In this document: positions 1-5,920 of the stretch, in pieces
How the letters are laid out: each line of letters begins with the position of its first letter
Position numbering within the stretch: position 1 is the stretch's first letter
NCBI GenBank assembly: GCA_937897665.1
Contig: CALCPB010000279.1
Coordinates: 1 to 7,433 of the forward strand
Length of the DNA: 7,433 nucleotides
From: an uncultured Halomicronema sp.
GTDB taxonomy: Bacteria > Cyanobacteriota > Cyanobacteriia > Phormidesmidales > Phormidesmidaceae
Direction: 5' to 3'
Notes under the pieces: generated by a model
What the model was told of the DNA's origin: nothing
Databases searched by the model: none
The model's input: only the letters and a program-made list of their open reading frames with translations
Program-made: the position numbers and the translations under genes

Positions 1-299
1 GCAGCGAGAGCCGCAGCAGGCGCAACCGATTTGCCTGGGTCTGATGTTGCCTGGCCCAATTCACCCGGCAGTCCTTAGCAGCGGTAGCCCTCTCCTTAGG
101 ACGCGTCATTAATTAAACTCGAAAGCCTGACGGGATGGATGTTACGGCGTCCGCTCCAGGCAACTAGCTAGAAAATGATGACAGCTTCTAGCGTTGAGTA
201 GAGCAAGATCCCTACCCTCGACAGGCGGATAGTACGACGTCTTACCCTCAAGCCATTAATTATGATCAGCCAATCAGCTTACTGAGAGGAAACATCGAC
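1..299. other. Upstream non-coding region with no supportable gene
   Basis: No convincing gene is visible. A minus-strand frame starting at an ATG complement at 109 stays open to the window edge (about 36 codons, rich in Arg and Gln), and a plus-strand frame is open from base 2 to a TAA at 110. Neither has a recognisable motif or ribosome binding site, so neither is called. An inverted repeat (GCTAGAA at 67-73, TTCTAGC at 86-92, 12-base loop) could form a small hairpin. The last 40 bases carry the probable promoter and ribosome binding site of the TM2 gene. Confidence 0.5.
261..266 (+). promoter_or_regulatory. Candidate -10 element (TATGAT) for the TM2 gene
   Basis: TATGAT differs from the sigma-70 consensus TATAAT at one position and lies 34 bases before the start codon. 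No good -35 hexamer is found at 16-18 bases upstream, so this would be a -10-dependent (type 2-like) cyanobacterial promoter if real. The prediction rests on one hexamer in an AT-rich patch. Confidence 0.25.
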
Positions 300-797
300 A
301 TGGCTTCGTCTACAAGCAGTGAACGGCTCACGTTGTCTTATTTGCTTTGGCTTGGCGGTTTCTTTGGCTTTTCAGGCTTGCACCGACTTTACAACGGCAA
401 AATCACGAGCGGTCTGATCTGGTTTTTTACGTTGGGCTTGTTTGGCGTCGGCCAGTTTATCGATGTGTTTTTAGTACCGGGGATGGCAGAAGGCCATCAG
501 CTCCGGCGTCTCAAGTCTCAATACGGTAACGATCTGTATGATGTGCTCAACCAACCCATCACGACGGCACGAACCGTGCAACAGCCGACCCGTGAAGCCA
601 AAATGGTGAAGCTGCTCAAAGTTGCCAAGCAGCACCAGGGTCAGCTATCAGTCACCCAAGCGGTGTTAGAAACCGGCCTCGGTTTCGACGAAGTCGAAGG
701 GTTGCTGCGCGATATGACCAAATCAGGATACGTGGCTGTCGATAATCATCCTCAAACAGGGGTGGTGATCTACCGGTTTGAAGAACTCGCTGCTTAG
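300..797 (+). CDS. TM2 (NINE-type) membrane protein with C-terminal winged-helix-like domain
   Basis: A 165-residue protein. Residues about 10-60 form a TM2 domain: a hydrophobic helix (about 12-27), a short turn with the family-typical G-x-H-R-x-Y-x-G-K pattern (GLHRLYNGK, 26-34), and a second helix (about 36-59) containing the conserved Asp of the QFIDVFLVPG segment (D55). Residues about 98-163 are soluble, with a helix-helix-strand pattern like a small winged helix: a helix at 101-112, LSVTQAVLETG, a recognition-like helix at 129-141, then the YVAVDN...VVIYRF hairpin. TM2 domains are known in many bacteria but their function is poorly defined; this two-part architecture is, from memory, common in cyanobacteria. 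The ATG at 300 is preceded by GAGAGGA at 284-290 with 9-base spacing, which supports this start. A DNA- or protein-binding role for the C-terminal part is inference. The next gene follows 133 bases later on the same strand. Confidence 0.85.
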   Translation: MASSTSSERLTLSYLLWLGGFFGFSGLHRLYNGKITSGLIWFFTLGLFGVGQFIDVFLVPGMAEGHQLRRLKSQYGNDLYDVLNQPITTARTVQQPTREAKMVKLLKVAKQHQGQLSVTQAVLETGLGFDEVEGLLRDMTKSGYVAVDNHPQTGVVIYRFEELAA

Positions 798-930
798 ACC
801 CGTTGCCGATGGCTGTTTGAGCAAGGCCCTTATTCTCCCGAACCTTGCCAGCCGGCAAAACTTGGATTCATCGCCGCTCACTTAGTCCGTCTCTGACCAC
901 AAGCTAGCTTCAACTTACCCAGCACTTTGT

Positions 931-1416
931 ATGTCCCCTCAGATTTTCTATTCAGCGTCGTGGGTCACATTGGCGTTTCTCGGCGGTGCTTGGCATGGGG
1001 GCGAAATAACGATCGCCCAGGCGCAAACTCCAGAGAGGGCGATTGCGCTACCAGCAGATGCAGAAATTGTGGAGATTTTGCTTGCAGGAGATGAGTGGGC
1101 TTGGGGCAATGCAGCCGCCTGCGATATGGAACGAGTCGCCTTTGGGGCCGACAGCCGCTTCATCACCTACGAGTCCCAGGAGGGAATTTGGGATGATGTG
1201 GGCTCAGCTGCGGACACGTTTGCAGTGGCAGATGGAACGCTGACTTACACTACTCAATACGAATATGACGATACGGCCATTACGATGACCTTTGAGGCAG
1301 AATTAGAGCTGGTTGCGGTGACTCCGAATCAAATAGACGGCATTGGTTTGAGCGGGGATTTCTACTCTTTATACAACTGCCCCGACAGCGTTGCTCGCGC
1401 TAGTGCAGCCCATTAA
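931..1416 (+). CDS. Small hypothetical protein, probably secreted
   Basis: A 161-residue protein I do not recognise. The N-terminus looks like a signal peptide lacking strong basic residues: hydrophobic stretch about 5-20, then ITIAQAQTPE with a plausible signal peptidase I site after AQA (residue 31). The mature part is acidic, rich in Asp, Glu, Ala and Thr, and appears mostly beta-stranded (the TLTYTTQYEYDDTAITMTFEAELELV region). Two cysteines, one in AAACDMERV and one in YNCPDS near the C-terminus, could form a disulphide, as expected for an exported protein. The ATG at 931 is the first possible start after an in-frame stop at 904; no Shine-Dalgarno sequence precedes it, which is not unusual in cyanobacteria. 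It is 133 bases downstream of the TM2 gene, and co-transcription is possible but unsupported. It converges with the minus-strand gene ending at 1523. Confidence 0.6.
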   Translation: MSPQIFYSASWVTLAFLGGAWHGGEITIAQAQTPERAIALPADAEIVEILLAGDEWAWGNAAACDMERVAFGADSRFITYESQEGIWDDVGSAADTFAVADGTLTYTTQYEYDDTAITMTFEAELELVAVTPNQIDGIGLSGDFYSLYNCPDSVARASAAH

Positions 1417-1432
1417 TGGTTCAACAGCTTGA

Positions 1433-1499
1433 AGGCTAGATACTTCCCTTTGTGCAGTCATTTATCAACGACGGACTGCAACCCAGGTGCTGCTAGCCT
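1433..1499. terminator. Nested inverted repeats between convergent genes, possible terminator
   Basis: An inner inverted repeat (TGCAGTC at 1453-1459, GACTGCA at 1474-1480, 14-base loop) sits inside an outer one (AGGCTAG at 1433-1439, CTAGCCT at 1493-1499). The location between two convergent genes suits a bidirectional transcription end. No T-tract follows on either strand, so it is not a canonical rho-independent terminator. Confidence 0.3.
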
Positions 1500-1522
1500 G
1501 ACCCATCCAATGATGACTGGCT

Positions 1523-1966
1523 TTAACAATCCACACTGGGAAATTCGGAAATAATGCCCTGATAAGTGTCGGTGACGAGATCGAGTTCATAATCTGCCGC
1601 AATGGTTTCGACCTTGAGAGCTTTCAGTTTTGCCGCACATTCGCTGGTTTCTAGAAGCTGTTCAGGCGAAGCAATTTGCTTCTGAATACCGGTAATAGCG
1701 GTGGCGCTTAGGGTGGAAACGGACGCAATCATGGTTGTCAATCGCCAGTTTCCAAACAGCGGCTCACCCGTCACCGCTGATTCTCCAGCGACAAAAGTCG
1801 CGATCACACCGAGCATAATACTCATGATGGTGTAGCGGCGATCAGTCGATTTAAGACGTTGCTTTTGAGCTTCTACTTTCTGCAAACTCTGTTGAATCTG
1901 CTTTCTCAAAACAGTGTGCTCGTAGTTAGCACCATCCGGCGATGAAGTATTTGCTTCCGGTGACAT
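1523..1966 (-). CDS. Hypothetical two-helix membrane protein (SLATT/DUF4231-like topology)
   Basis: A 147-residue protein. A polar N-terminus (1-17) leads into a charged helix likely to be a coiled coil (about 18-44, rich in Gln, Lys and Arg). Then come a transmembrane helix (about 46-65), a short loop with the GNWR motif (72-75), a second transmembrane helix (about 76-95) and a cytoplasmic-looking alpha-helical tail containing LLETSECAAKLKALKVE, ending in Cys. This helix - 2TM - helix layout resembles the SLATT and DUF4231 groups of small membrane proteins, some of which are effectors of nucleotide-signalling defence systems. The resemblance is one of topology only, and no partner nucleotidyltransferase or SLOG gene is adjacent. 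The ATG at 1966 is preceded by GGGAAAGGG with about 4 bases spacing, a strong ribosome binding site that fixes the start. It lies 68 bases downstream of the ABC ATPase stop on the same strand. Confidence 0.65.
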   Translation of the reverse strand: MSPEANTSSPDGANYEHTVLRKQIQQSLQKVEAQKQRLKSTDRRYTIMSIMLGVIATFVAGESAVTGEPLFGNWRLTTMIASVSTLSATAITGIQKQIASPEQLLETSECAAKLKALKVETIAADYELDLVTDTYQGIISEFPSVDC

Positions 1967-1982
1967 GGTCCCTTTCCCTGCC

Positions 1983-2009
1983 TGATAGCTAGATATCCTA
2001 TCAAGATAG
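1983..2009. repeat. GATAG/CTATC repeats upstream of the two-helix protein gene
   Basis: In the 68-base gap before the minus-strand gene, GATAG and its complement CTATC recur. CTATC (1998-2002) and GATAG (2005-2009) face each other with a 2-base spacer, and a further GATAG lies at 1984-1988. On the minus strand the TTGATAGG and GATATC segments could overlap a promoter, so these repeats might be an operator. The region is short and AT-rich, so chance is a real alternative. Confidence 0.2.
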
Positions 2010-2034
2010 TATGAGATCGGGCCGTCACCAGTAC

Positions 2035-3594
2035 TTAGTGTCCGGCCATGCGTTGACCAATGGTTTTGAGATCCACATCGGCGATCGCGCTTTCATAAAC
2101 AAACTCACCATCACTCATGACGATGATGCGATCGGCCAGGGTCAGCAGTTCATCCAGGTCTACGCAGACGAGCAGCGCGGCGACGCGACGATTGCGGGCA
2201 GCCACAATCATGTCGTGAATAAAATCGACTGCCGCAAAATCGAGGCCAAAGCTGGGGTTAGCGGCGATCAGGAGTTGCACCTCATGGGCCGATAGCTCAC
2301 GGGCCAGGACGGTGCGCTGCACGTTGCCCCCCGAGAGGTGACTGATCGGCGTTTCGACCGAGGGCGTCTTCACCGAAAAGGTTTTTACCAGGCTGGTAGC
2401 AGCGTGGCGAATCGCCTTGAGAATAAGCAGCAGATTCCACTTGGCCTGAGGTGGGCGATCGAAGGTGCGCAGGGCCATGTTTTCGGCCACACTCATCGTC
2501 GGTACGCAGGCATTTTTGAGCGGTTCTTCTGGCAAGGCATAGACGCTGTGCTTGGCCATCTCAGCTCGCGTGGCGGTGTAGGGCTCGCCGTTAACCTGTC
2601 GTTCCCCACTGACCGGCAGCCGCTGTCCCGACAAACATTCCACAAATTCACGCTGGGCGTTGCCCGATACCCCGGCAATGCCGACAATTTCCCCCGTGTG
2701 CACCCGCAAGTTTACTCCCTTGACGGCGGGCAGCCAGTTGTCCTTATTAGCATGCAGGTCAATGACTTCGAGTACCGGCGTTTGGGTATCGGCGCTGGTC
2801 TTCACCACCGATTTTTGCTGTCGCTCTTGCCCCAGCATCATCTCGGCCATCGCTTCGATAGACAGATCTTTGACGTGCCCCTGCCCCGCCAGTTGCCCGC
2901 GCCGCAAAATCGTCACCTCATCGGCAAACGCCTGCACTTCGCGAAACTTGTGGGTAATTAATAGGACGCTGAGATGGCCTTGCGACACCTCGGCCTTGAG
3001 CAGCCCCCGCACCTCGTCCGCCTCATCGGGCGTCAGCACCGAGGTGGGCTCATCCAAAATCAGCAGACGGCTTTTGAGGTAGATCTGTTTGAGAATTTCG
3101 AGCTTTTGCTTTTGTCCGGCAGCGAGCTGACCGACAGGCGTTTCCAGCTCCACGTGGAAGGGGGCATTGGCCATAAAGGTGCGCAGCTCATCCAGCTCTT
3201 GCTTCCAGTTGATCAGGGTTTTGCTGTCATAGCGCGAGAGCACCAAATTTTCGGCCACGGTCATGGCGGGCACTGAGGTGAAATGCTGATAGACCATGCC
3301 AATGCCGCAGGCGTGGGCATCTTTGGGACTATTATTCGTCTGGTGCTGACCGTCGATAACAATTTGCCCCGCCGTGGGGTGATAAAACCCCATGACGCAC
3401 TTCACCAGGGTGCTTTTGCCCGCCCCGTTTTCACCCAGCAGCGCGTGCAGCGTCCCCGGTCGCAACGTCATCGACACCTGGTCAAGCGCAATAAAGCCGC
3501 CAAACCGCTTGGTCATCGCGACCACATCGAGTTGCGGAGGCGGAGCGGTGACCAGAGGATGCTGCTGGGTCGCGATTTCCATAGAATTAGTCAT
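2035..3594 (-). CDS. ABC importer ATPase, two nucleotide-binding domains (BMP/nucleoside or sugar type)
   Basis: About 519 residues, close to the usual length for the YufO/NupO-like fused ATPases of BMP-family importers. Numbering from the TTG at 3600 (two residues longer): domain 1 has Walker A GENGAGKST (56-64), signature-like AAGQKQKLEI (160-169), Walker B LLILDEPT (179-186) and switch His217. Domain 2 has a Walker A lacking the Lys-Ser (GVSGNAQRE, 310-318), a perfect LSGGNVQR signature (422-429) and LLIAANPSFGLD (443-454) without the catalytic Glu. This asymmetry, one active and one degenerate site, is normal for this family. The protein would drive uptake of a small polar compound through two permeases with a BMP-type binding protein, none of which is in the window. 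I chose the ATG at 3594; TTG at 3600 and ATG at 3582 are alternatives, and none has a clear ribosome binding site. It lies about 80 bases downstream of the hydrolase gene, so the two are probably one transcript, which suggests the hydrolase acts on the imported compound. Confidence 0.9.
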   Translation of the reverse strand: MTNSMEIATQQHPLVTAPPPQLDVVAMTKRFGGFIALDQVSMTLRPGTLHALLGENGAGKSTLVKCVMGFYHPTAGQIVIDGQHQTNNSPKDAHACGIGMVYQHFTSVPAMTVAENLVLSRYDSKTLINWKQELDELRTFMANAPFHVELETPVGQLAAGQKQKLEILKQIYLKSRLLILDEPTSVLTPDEADEVRGLLKAEVSQGHLSVLLITHKFREVQAFADEVTILRRGQLAGQGHVKDLSIEAMAEMMLGQERQQKSVVKTSADTQTPVLEVIDLHANKDNWLPAVKGVNLRVHTGEIVGIAGVSGNAQREFVECLSGQRLPVSGERQVNGEPYTATRAEMAKHSVYALPEEPLKNACVPTMSVAENMALRTFDRPPQAKWNLLLILKAIRHAATSLVKTFSVKTPSVETPISHLSGGNVQRTVLARELSAHEVQLLIAANPSFGLDFAAVDFIHDMIVAARNRRVAALLVCVDLDELLTLADRIIVMSDGEFVYESAIADVDLKTIGQRMAGH

Positions 3595-3673
3595 CGGCAA
3601 GGTTAAGGGGGCAAACGGGAGACTTCAAAGTGGCTGTGGGAGAACGATCTGACTTGTTGACGGCCGCGATCTG

Positions 3674-4357
3674 CTAAGCGTTAATTGCGTCGATCAGATC
3701 GGTAGAAGTTGCCACTGCACCAAAGACGCCGCCCTGCATTTTGATCATTTTGAGAGCCGCCAGGTAGTTGCCGTAATCGGTAGCCCCCGTACAGTCTGAC
3801 AGCATCAGGCACTCGTAGCCGCGATCGTTAGCCTCGCGCATGGTGGTGTGTACGCAAACATCGGTCGTAATGCCGGTAAGAATGAAGTTTTGAATGCCCA
3901 ATCGACTCAGCACCAGTTCGAGATCGGTGGCGTAAAACGCGCCTTTTCCTGGCTTGTCGATCACCACCTCACCGGGCAGCGGCGCCAGTTCAGGAATAAT
4001 GTTCCAACCGGGTTCACCGCGCACCAAAATCTTGCCGCACGGGCCTGGATCACCAATCCCGGCACCAATTTGCCGCGATCGCCACTGCTTGTTTTCCGGT
4101 AAATCGGAAAGGTCAGGCCGGTGCCCCTCGCGGGTGTGCATCACGGTATAGCCCAGCGATCTCATCACCGCCAACAGCTTTTTTAACGGTTCAATCGGCG
4201 CGCGCGTCAGCGACAGGTCGTAGCCCATTTTGTCAACGTAGCCGCCCACCCCACAAAAATCCGTCTGCATGTCAATAACGATCAGCGCGGTGTTGTCGGG
4301 GCGCAGGTCGCCATTATAAGGATAAGGATAAGGGTCTGCGTTTACGGTGCGTCCCAT
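3674..4357 (-). CDS. biuH: Isochorismatase-family cysteine hydrolase, probable biuret amidohydrolase
   Basis: A 227-residue protein of the cysteine hydrolase (isochorismatase-like) superfamily. The triad is visible: Asp29 in IVIDMQTDF, Lys135 in [10 protein letters not shown] and Cys168 in [16 protein letters not shown], preceded by the family cis-peptide region GITT. From memory these align, with one constant offset of 7, to Asp36, Lys142 and Cys175 of the characterised Rhizobium biuret hydrolase; Gln208 in KMQGGVFG would match its Gln215. Long stretches ([20 protein letters not shown], [18 protein letters not shown]) are also typical of BiuH. Biuret hydrolases split biuret into allophanate and ammonia in the cytosol, a step of cyanuric acid breakdown. 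Ureidoacrylate amidohydrolase (RutB) and other amidases share the fold, so the substrate is inferred. The ATG at 4357 has no clear ribosome binding site. It is first in a likely operon with the ABC ATPase. No allophanate hydrolase or cyanuric acid hydrolase is in the window. Confidence 0.85.
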   Translation of the reverse strand: MGRTVNADPYPYPYNGDLRPDNTALIVIDMQTDFCGVGGYVDKMGYDLSLTRAPIEPLKKLLAVMRSLGYTVMHTREGHRPDLSDLPENKQWRSRQIGAGIGDPGPCGKILVRGEPGWNIIPELAPLPGEVVIDKPGKGAFYATDLELVLSRLGIQNFILTGITTDVCVHTTMREANDRGYECLMLSDCTGATDYGNYLAALKMIKMQGGVFGAVATSTDLIDAINA

Positions 4358-4712
4358 GAGGGTATTGCCAGAATAGTCATGGCAGGCTTAACATTTCGCC
4401 TGCGATCGCCGATGTTCATTACGAACGGATTCACTTCAAAGTCACGATTCTTGATGGGTCACCTGGGCGCAGAAGACCGTCTGCAGTAACGGACAGTTGG
4501 CGACAAATGAATGAGCTGGGCGCTCAAGGATGGGGCGGTTTCCCCCCGTGGAGACTCAGATCACCCGCTGCGGCCAGCCCAGTGCCAGGGCCGGAAACTA
4601 GCCGGTCACCCAGGCCCAGTTCGGGCGGGGCGGTTATGCCCCTAGCCGGTCAGCCCAAGGAAACGTTAGGATGTTGCCAGAAAGTGAAGTTTTGTAACAC
4701 GTGAGTTTTGTC
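4358..4712. other. Divergent, G/C-rich intergenic region with repeats
   Basis: This holds the promoters for the minus-strand hydrolase operon and the plus-strand HEAT gene. Near the hydrolase start are small inverted repeats (TGCCA 4366-4370 / TGGCA 4380-4384; AACAT 4390-4394 / ATGTT 4412-4416, the latter enclosing a HIP1 site) and a direct repeat of GTCAC (4441-4445 and 4458-4462). Bases about 4505-4655 are very G/C-rich with paired repeats described separately. An open frame from 4507 to 4704 exists, but its product is low-complexity Pro/Ser/Gly with no family pattern, so I do not call it. No NtcA-type GTA-N8-TAC site was seen. Confidence 0.5.
4532..4652. repeat. Duplicated hairpins and CTAGCCGGTCA repeats
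   Basis: CTAGCCGGTCA occurs at 4598-4608 and again at 4642-4652. Two similar small hairpins sharing GGGGCGGTT also occur: GGGG 4532-4535 with CCCC 4542-4545, and GGGGC 4627-4631 with GCCCC 4638-4642. GGGCC (4588-4592) and GGCCC (4613-4617) can enclose the first CTAGCCGGTCA copy. The set could be a structured 5' leader of the HEAT gene, a small RNA, or a decayed repeat element. I could not match it to a known riboswitch. Confidence 0.35.
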
Positions 4713-5387
4713 ATGGCCTCCCTCGATCTGGAACAGATTTCCCAGCAGCTAGAGAGCGACAGCAGTAAAGATCGCATGTTGGCCCTGGCGATGCTACGCA
4801 ATGTGGAACCGGCGATCGCTGCCCCTCTCGTCAGAAAGGTAATTAACGACGTCAGTTTGCAAGTGCGATCGATGGCGGTGTTTGCCATGGGCATCAAGCC
4901 CGACGCCGAGACCTTCGATATTCTCGTCAAGCTGGTCGAAACCGACCCCGACTATGGCATCCGGGCCGATGCAGCAGGAGCCTTGGGCTATCTGGAAGAT
5001 CCGCGAGGGTTTGAGCCGCTGGTGCGCGCCTTTTACGAAGATACTGACTGGCTGGTGCGGTTTAGCGCCGCCGTCTCGTTAGGCAACCTTAAAGATCCCC
5101 GCGCCCATGATGTGCTCATCGAAGCGCTCAGCAGCGACGAAGTCGTGATTCAGCAGGCGGCGATCGCGGCGGTGGGTGAAGTGGGCGATGTCACGGCAGT
5201 TGACAACATTCTCACCTTTGCCCAGGCAGAAGACTGGCTCGTACGCCAGCGCTTGGCCGAAGCCCTAGCTAACCTCCCCTCCCCCAAAACGGAGCCCGCC
5301 TTGCGGTTTATGACCAAAGACCCTCATCCCCAAGTGGCCGAAGCCGCGCGCATTTCACTGCAGCGATTAAGCGATCGGGCCAGCTAA
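4713..5387 (+). CDS. HEAT-repeat protein (phycobilin lyase HEAT-like family; IaiH or NblB type)
   Basis: About 224 residues made almost entirely of HEAT-like helical pairs of about 30-32 residues. Repeat cores are visible at RMLALAMLRN (21-30), VRSMAVFAMG (51-60), IRADAAGALGYLEDPRGFEPLV (start 83), VRFSAAVSLGNLKDPRAHDVLI (start 115), IQQAAIAAVGEVGDVTAVDNI (start 146), VRQRLAEALANL (177-188) and VAEAARISLQRL (208-219). Such repeats form a protein-binding solenoid. Cyanobacterial relatives of similar length include NblB, needed for phycobilisome degradation, and IaiH, which binds the Fe-S protein IscA. Motifs alone do not separate the two, so no symbol is given. The protein is probably cytosolic: no signal peptide or membrane segment is seen. 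I chose the ATG at 4713; the in-frame GTG at 4701 would add four residues (MSFV) and neither has a clear ribosome binding site. It is transcribed divergently from the hydrolase operon. Confidence 0.9.
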   Translation: MASLDLEQISQQLESDSSKDRMLALAMLRNVEPAIAAPLVRKVINDVSLQVRSMAVFAMGIKPDAETFDILVKLVETDPDYGIRADAAGALGYLEDPRGFEPLVRAFYEDTDWLVRFSAAVSLGNLKDPRAHDVLIEALSSDEVVIQQAAIAAVGEVGDVTAVDNILTFAQAEDWLVRQRLAEALANLPSPKTEPALRFMTKDPHPQVAEAARISLQRLSDRAS

Positions 5388-5418
5388 TCGCCATTCTCAA
5401 TGGCTCGGAGAATGGCGA
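5388..5418 (+). terminator. Perfect 11-bp hairpin directly after the HEAT gene stop
   Basis: TCGCCATTCTC (5388-5398) and GAGAATGGCGA (5408-5418) are exact reverse complements with a 9-base loop, starting at the first base after TAA. No T-tract follows, so it may be an intrinsic terminator variant or a 3'-end stabilising hairpin. Confidence 0.45.
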
Positions 5419-5460
5419 CACCTACCCTCAGCAGTAGCAAATTGCCCCCGAAAAATCCAT

Positions 5461-5502
5461 GCCCCCTGTCCCCAAATTTTGAGAAGTTTGGCGGCAGGGG
5501 GC
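5461..5502 (+). terminator. G/C-rich hairpin downstream of the HEAT gene
   Basis: GCCCCCTG (5461-5468) pairs perfectly with CAGGGGGC (5495-5502), and CCAAA (5472-5476) with TTTGG (5487-5491) extends the fold inward. The short TTTAAAT tract that follows makes this a second, weak terminator candidate. Similar CCCCC...GGGGG hairpins are dispersed in cyanobacterial genomes, so it may be a repeat remnant. Confidence 0.35.
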
Positions 5503-5521
5503 TTTAAATATGAATCCTCTA

Positions 5522-5636
5522 ATACCAGTTCTACGAAGTAGCGCTATAGCTTGGCGATCCCCCGCTGTCGCTGCCCCCTTCGACAAGGGGGCTACAGGCT
5601 TTTTTGATGTATAGTCCAAATTCAGCGAATTGGTAT
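5522..5636. mobile_element. MITE-like element, 115 bp, with terminal inverted repeats
   Basis: The ends ATACCAGTTC (5522-5531) and GAATTGGTAT (5627-5636) are inverted repeats matching at 9 of 10 positions. Inside is a hairpin, GCCCCCTT (5573-5580) with AAGGGGGC (5585-5592), followed by TACAGG and a run of six T (5600-5605). From memory, ATACCAATTC-type ends and CCCCCTT...AAGGGGG cores recur in intergenic regions of many cyanobacteria as non-autonomous miniature elements. No coding capacity and no convincing target-site duplication are visible. Confidence 0.5.
5573..5605 (+). terminator. Hairpin plus T-run inside the MITE-like element
   Basis: An 8-bp G/C-rich stem with a 4-base loop (5573-5592) is followed after 7 bases by six T residues. 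It could act as a rho-independent terminator for plus-strand transcription from the HEAT gene, although the gap between stem and T-run is longer than usual. Confidence 0.4.
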
Positions 5637-5920
5637 AACTCGGTTGCTCCGTTACCCAGGGATGAAGTTCCGACTCAATCTGGGGAAACCAGCTTGAATA
5701 TTACATTGCCGACAGACAACGCCTTCTGCGAGGTCCAGGACGGCAGTTCGTCCTGGTCGATAGGGGTCTGGGGGGAAATCGAAATTCCCCCCAGTGAATC
5801 TGACAACGCAGCCAGAACATCGACTTGACAACCCGCTGCCAGCACTGACCAGAAGTCTGCCGCCATCTTGTGTCACCAGATGCCTAGAACCATCGACCCC
5901 CTTGCAGGCAAAATGGAATC
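5637..5920. other. Non-coding stretch upstream of the kinase with two strong hairpins
   Basis: No credible gene is seen; open frames here give products without family features. Two perfect hairpins lie close together: CCAGGACG (5735-5742) / CGTCCTGG (5749-5756), loop 6; and CTGGGGGGAA (5768-5777) / TTCCCCCCAG (5785-5794), loop 7. Neither is followed by a T-tract on either strand. A TTGACA at 5825-5830 has no matching -10 at the expected spacing. Confidence 0.45.

Noticed and set aside
1..109. Minus-strand frame opening at 109 and running off the window edge
   Set aside because: Only about 36 codons, rich in Arg and Gln, no ribosome binding site and no recognisable motif; a competing plus-strand frame is equally open.
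2645..2680. Missing Walker A lysine in the second ABC domain as a sign of gene decay
   Set aside because: Degenerate second sites are normal for fused ATPases of the BMP/sugar importer class; the frame is otherwise intact.
2338..3276. Several long plus-strand open frames opposite the ABC ATPase
   Set aside because: They are antisense to a gene with all ABC motifs intact; their products show no domain pattern.
4505..4655. Cobalamin, TPP or guanidine riboswitch
   Set aside because: The region is structured and leader-like, but I found none of the conserved core boxes of these classes on either strand.
4507..4704. Possible 65-residue plus-strand gene before the HEAT gene
   Set aside because: The product is low-complexity Pro/Ser/Gly, overlaps the repeat-rich region and has no ribosome binding site or family pattern.
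5604..5828. Possible 74-residue gene between the MITE-like element and the kinase
   Set aside because: It starts inside the repeat element and translates through two perfect hairpins; no family features.
5825..5830. TTGACA as a -35 element for the kinase gene
   Set aside because: No acceptable -10 hexamer occurs 16-18 bases downstream.
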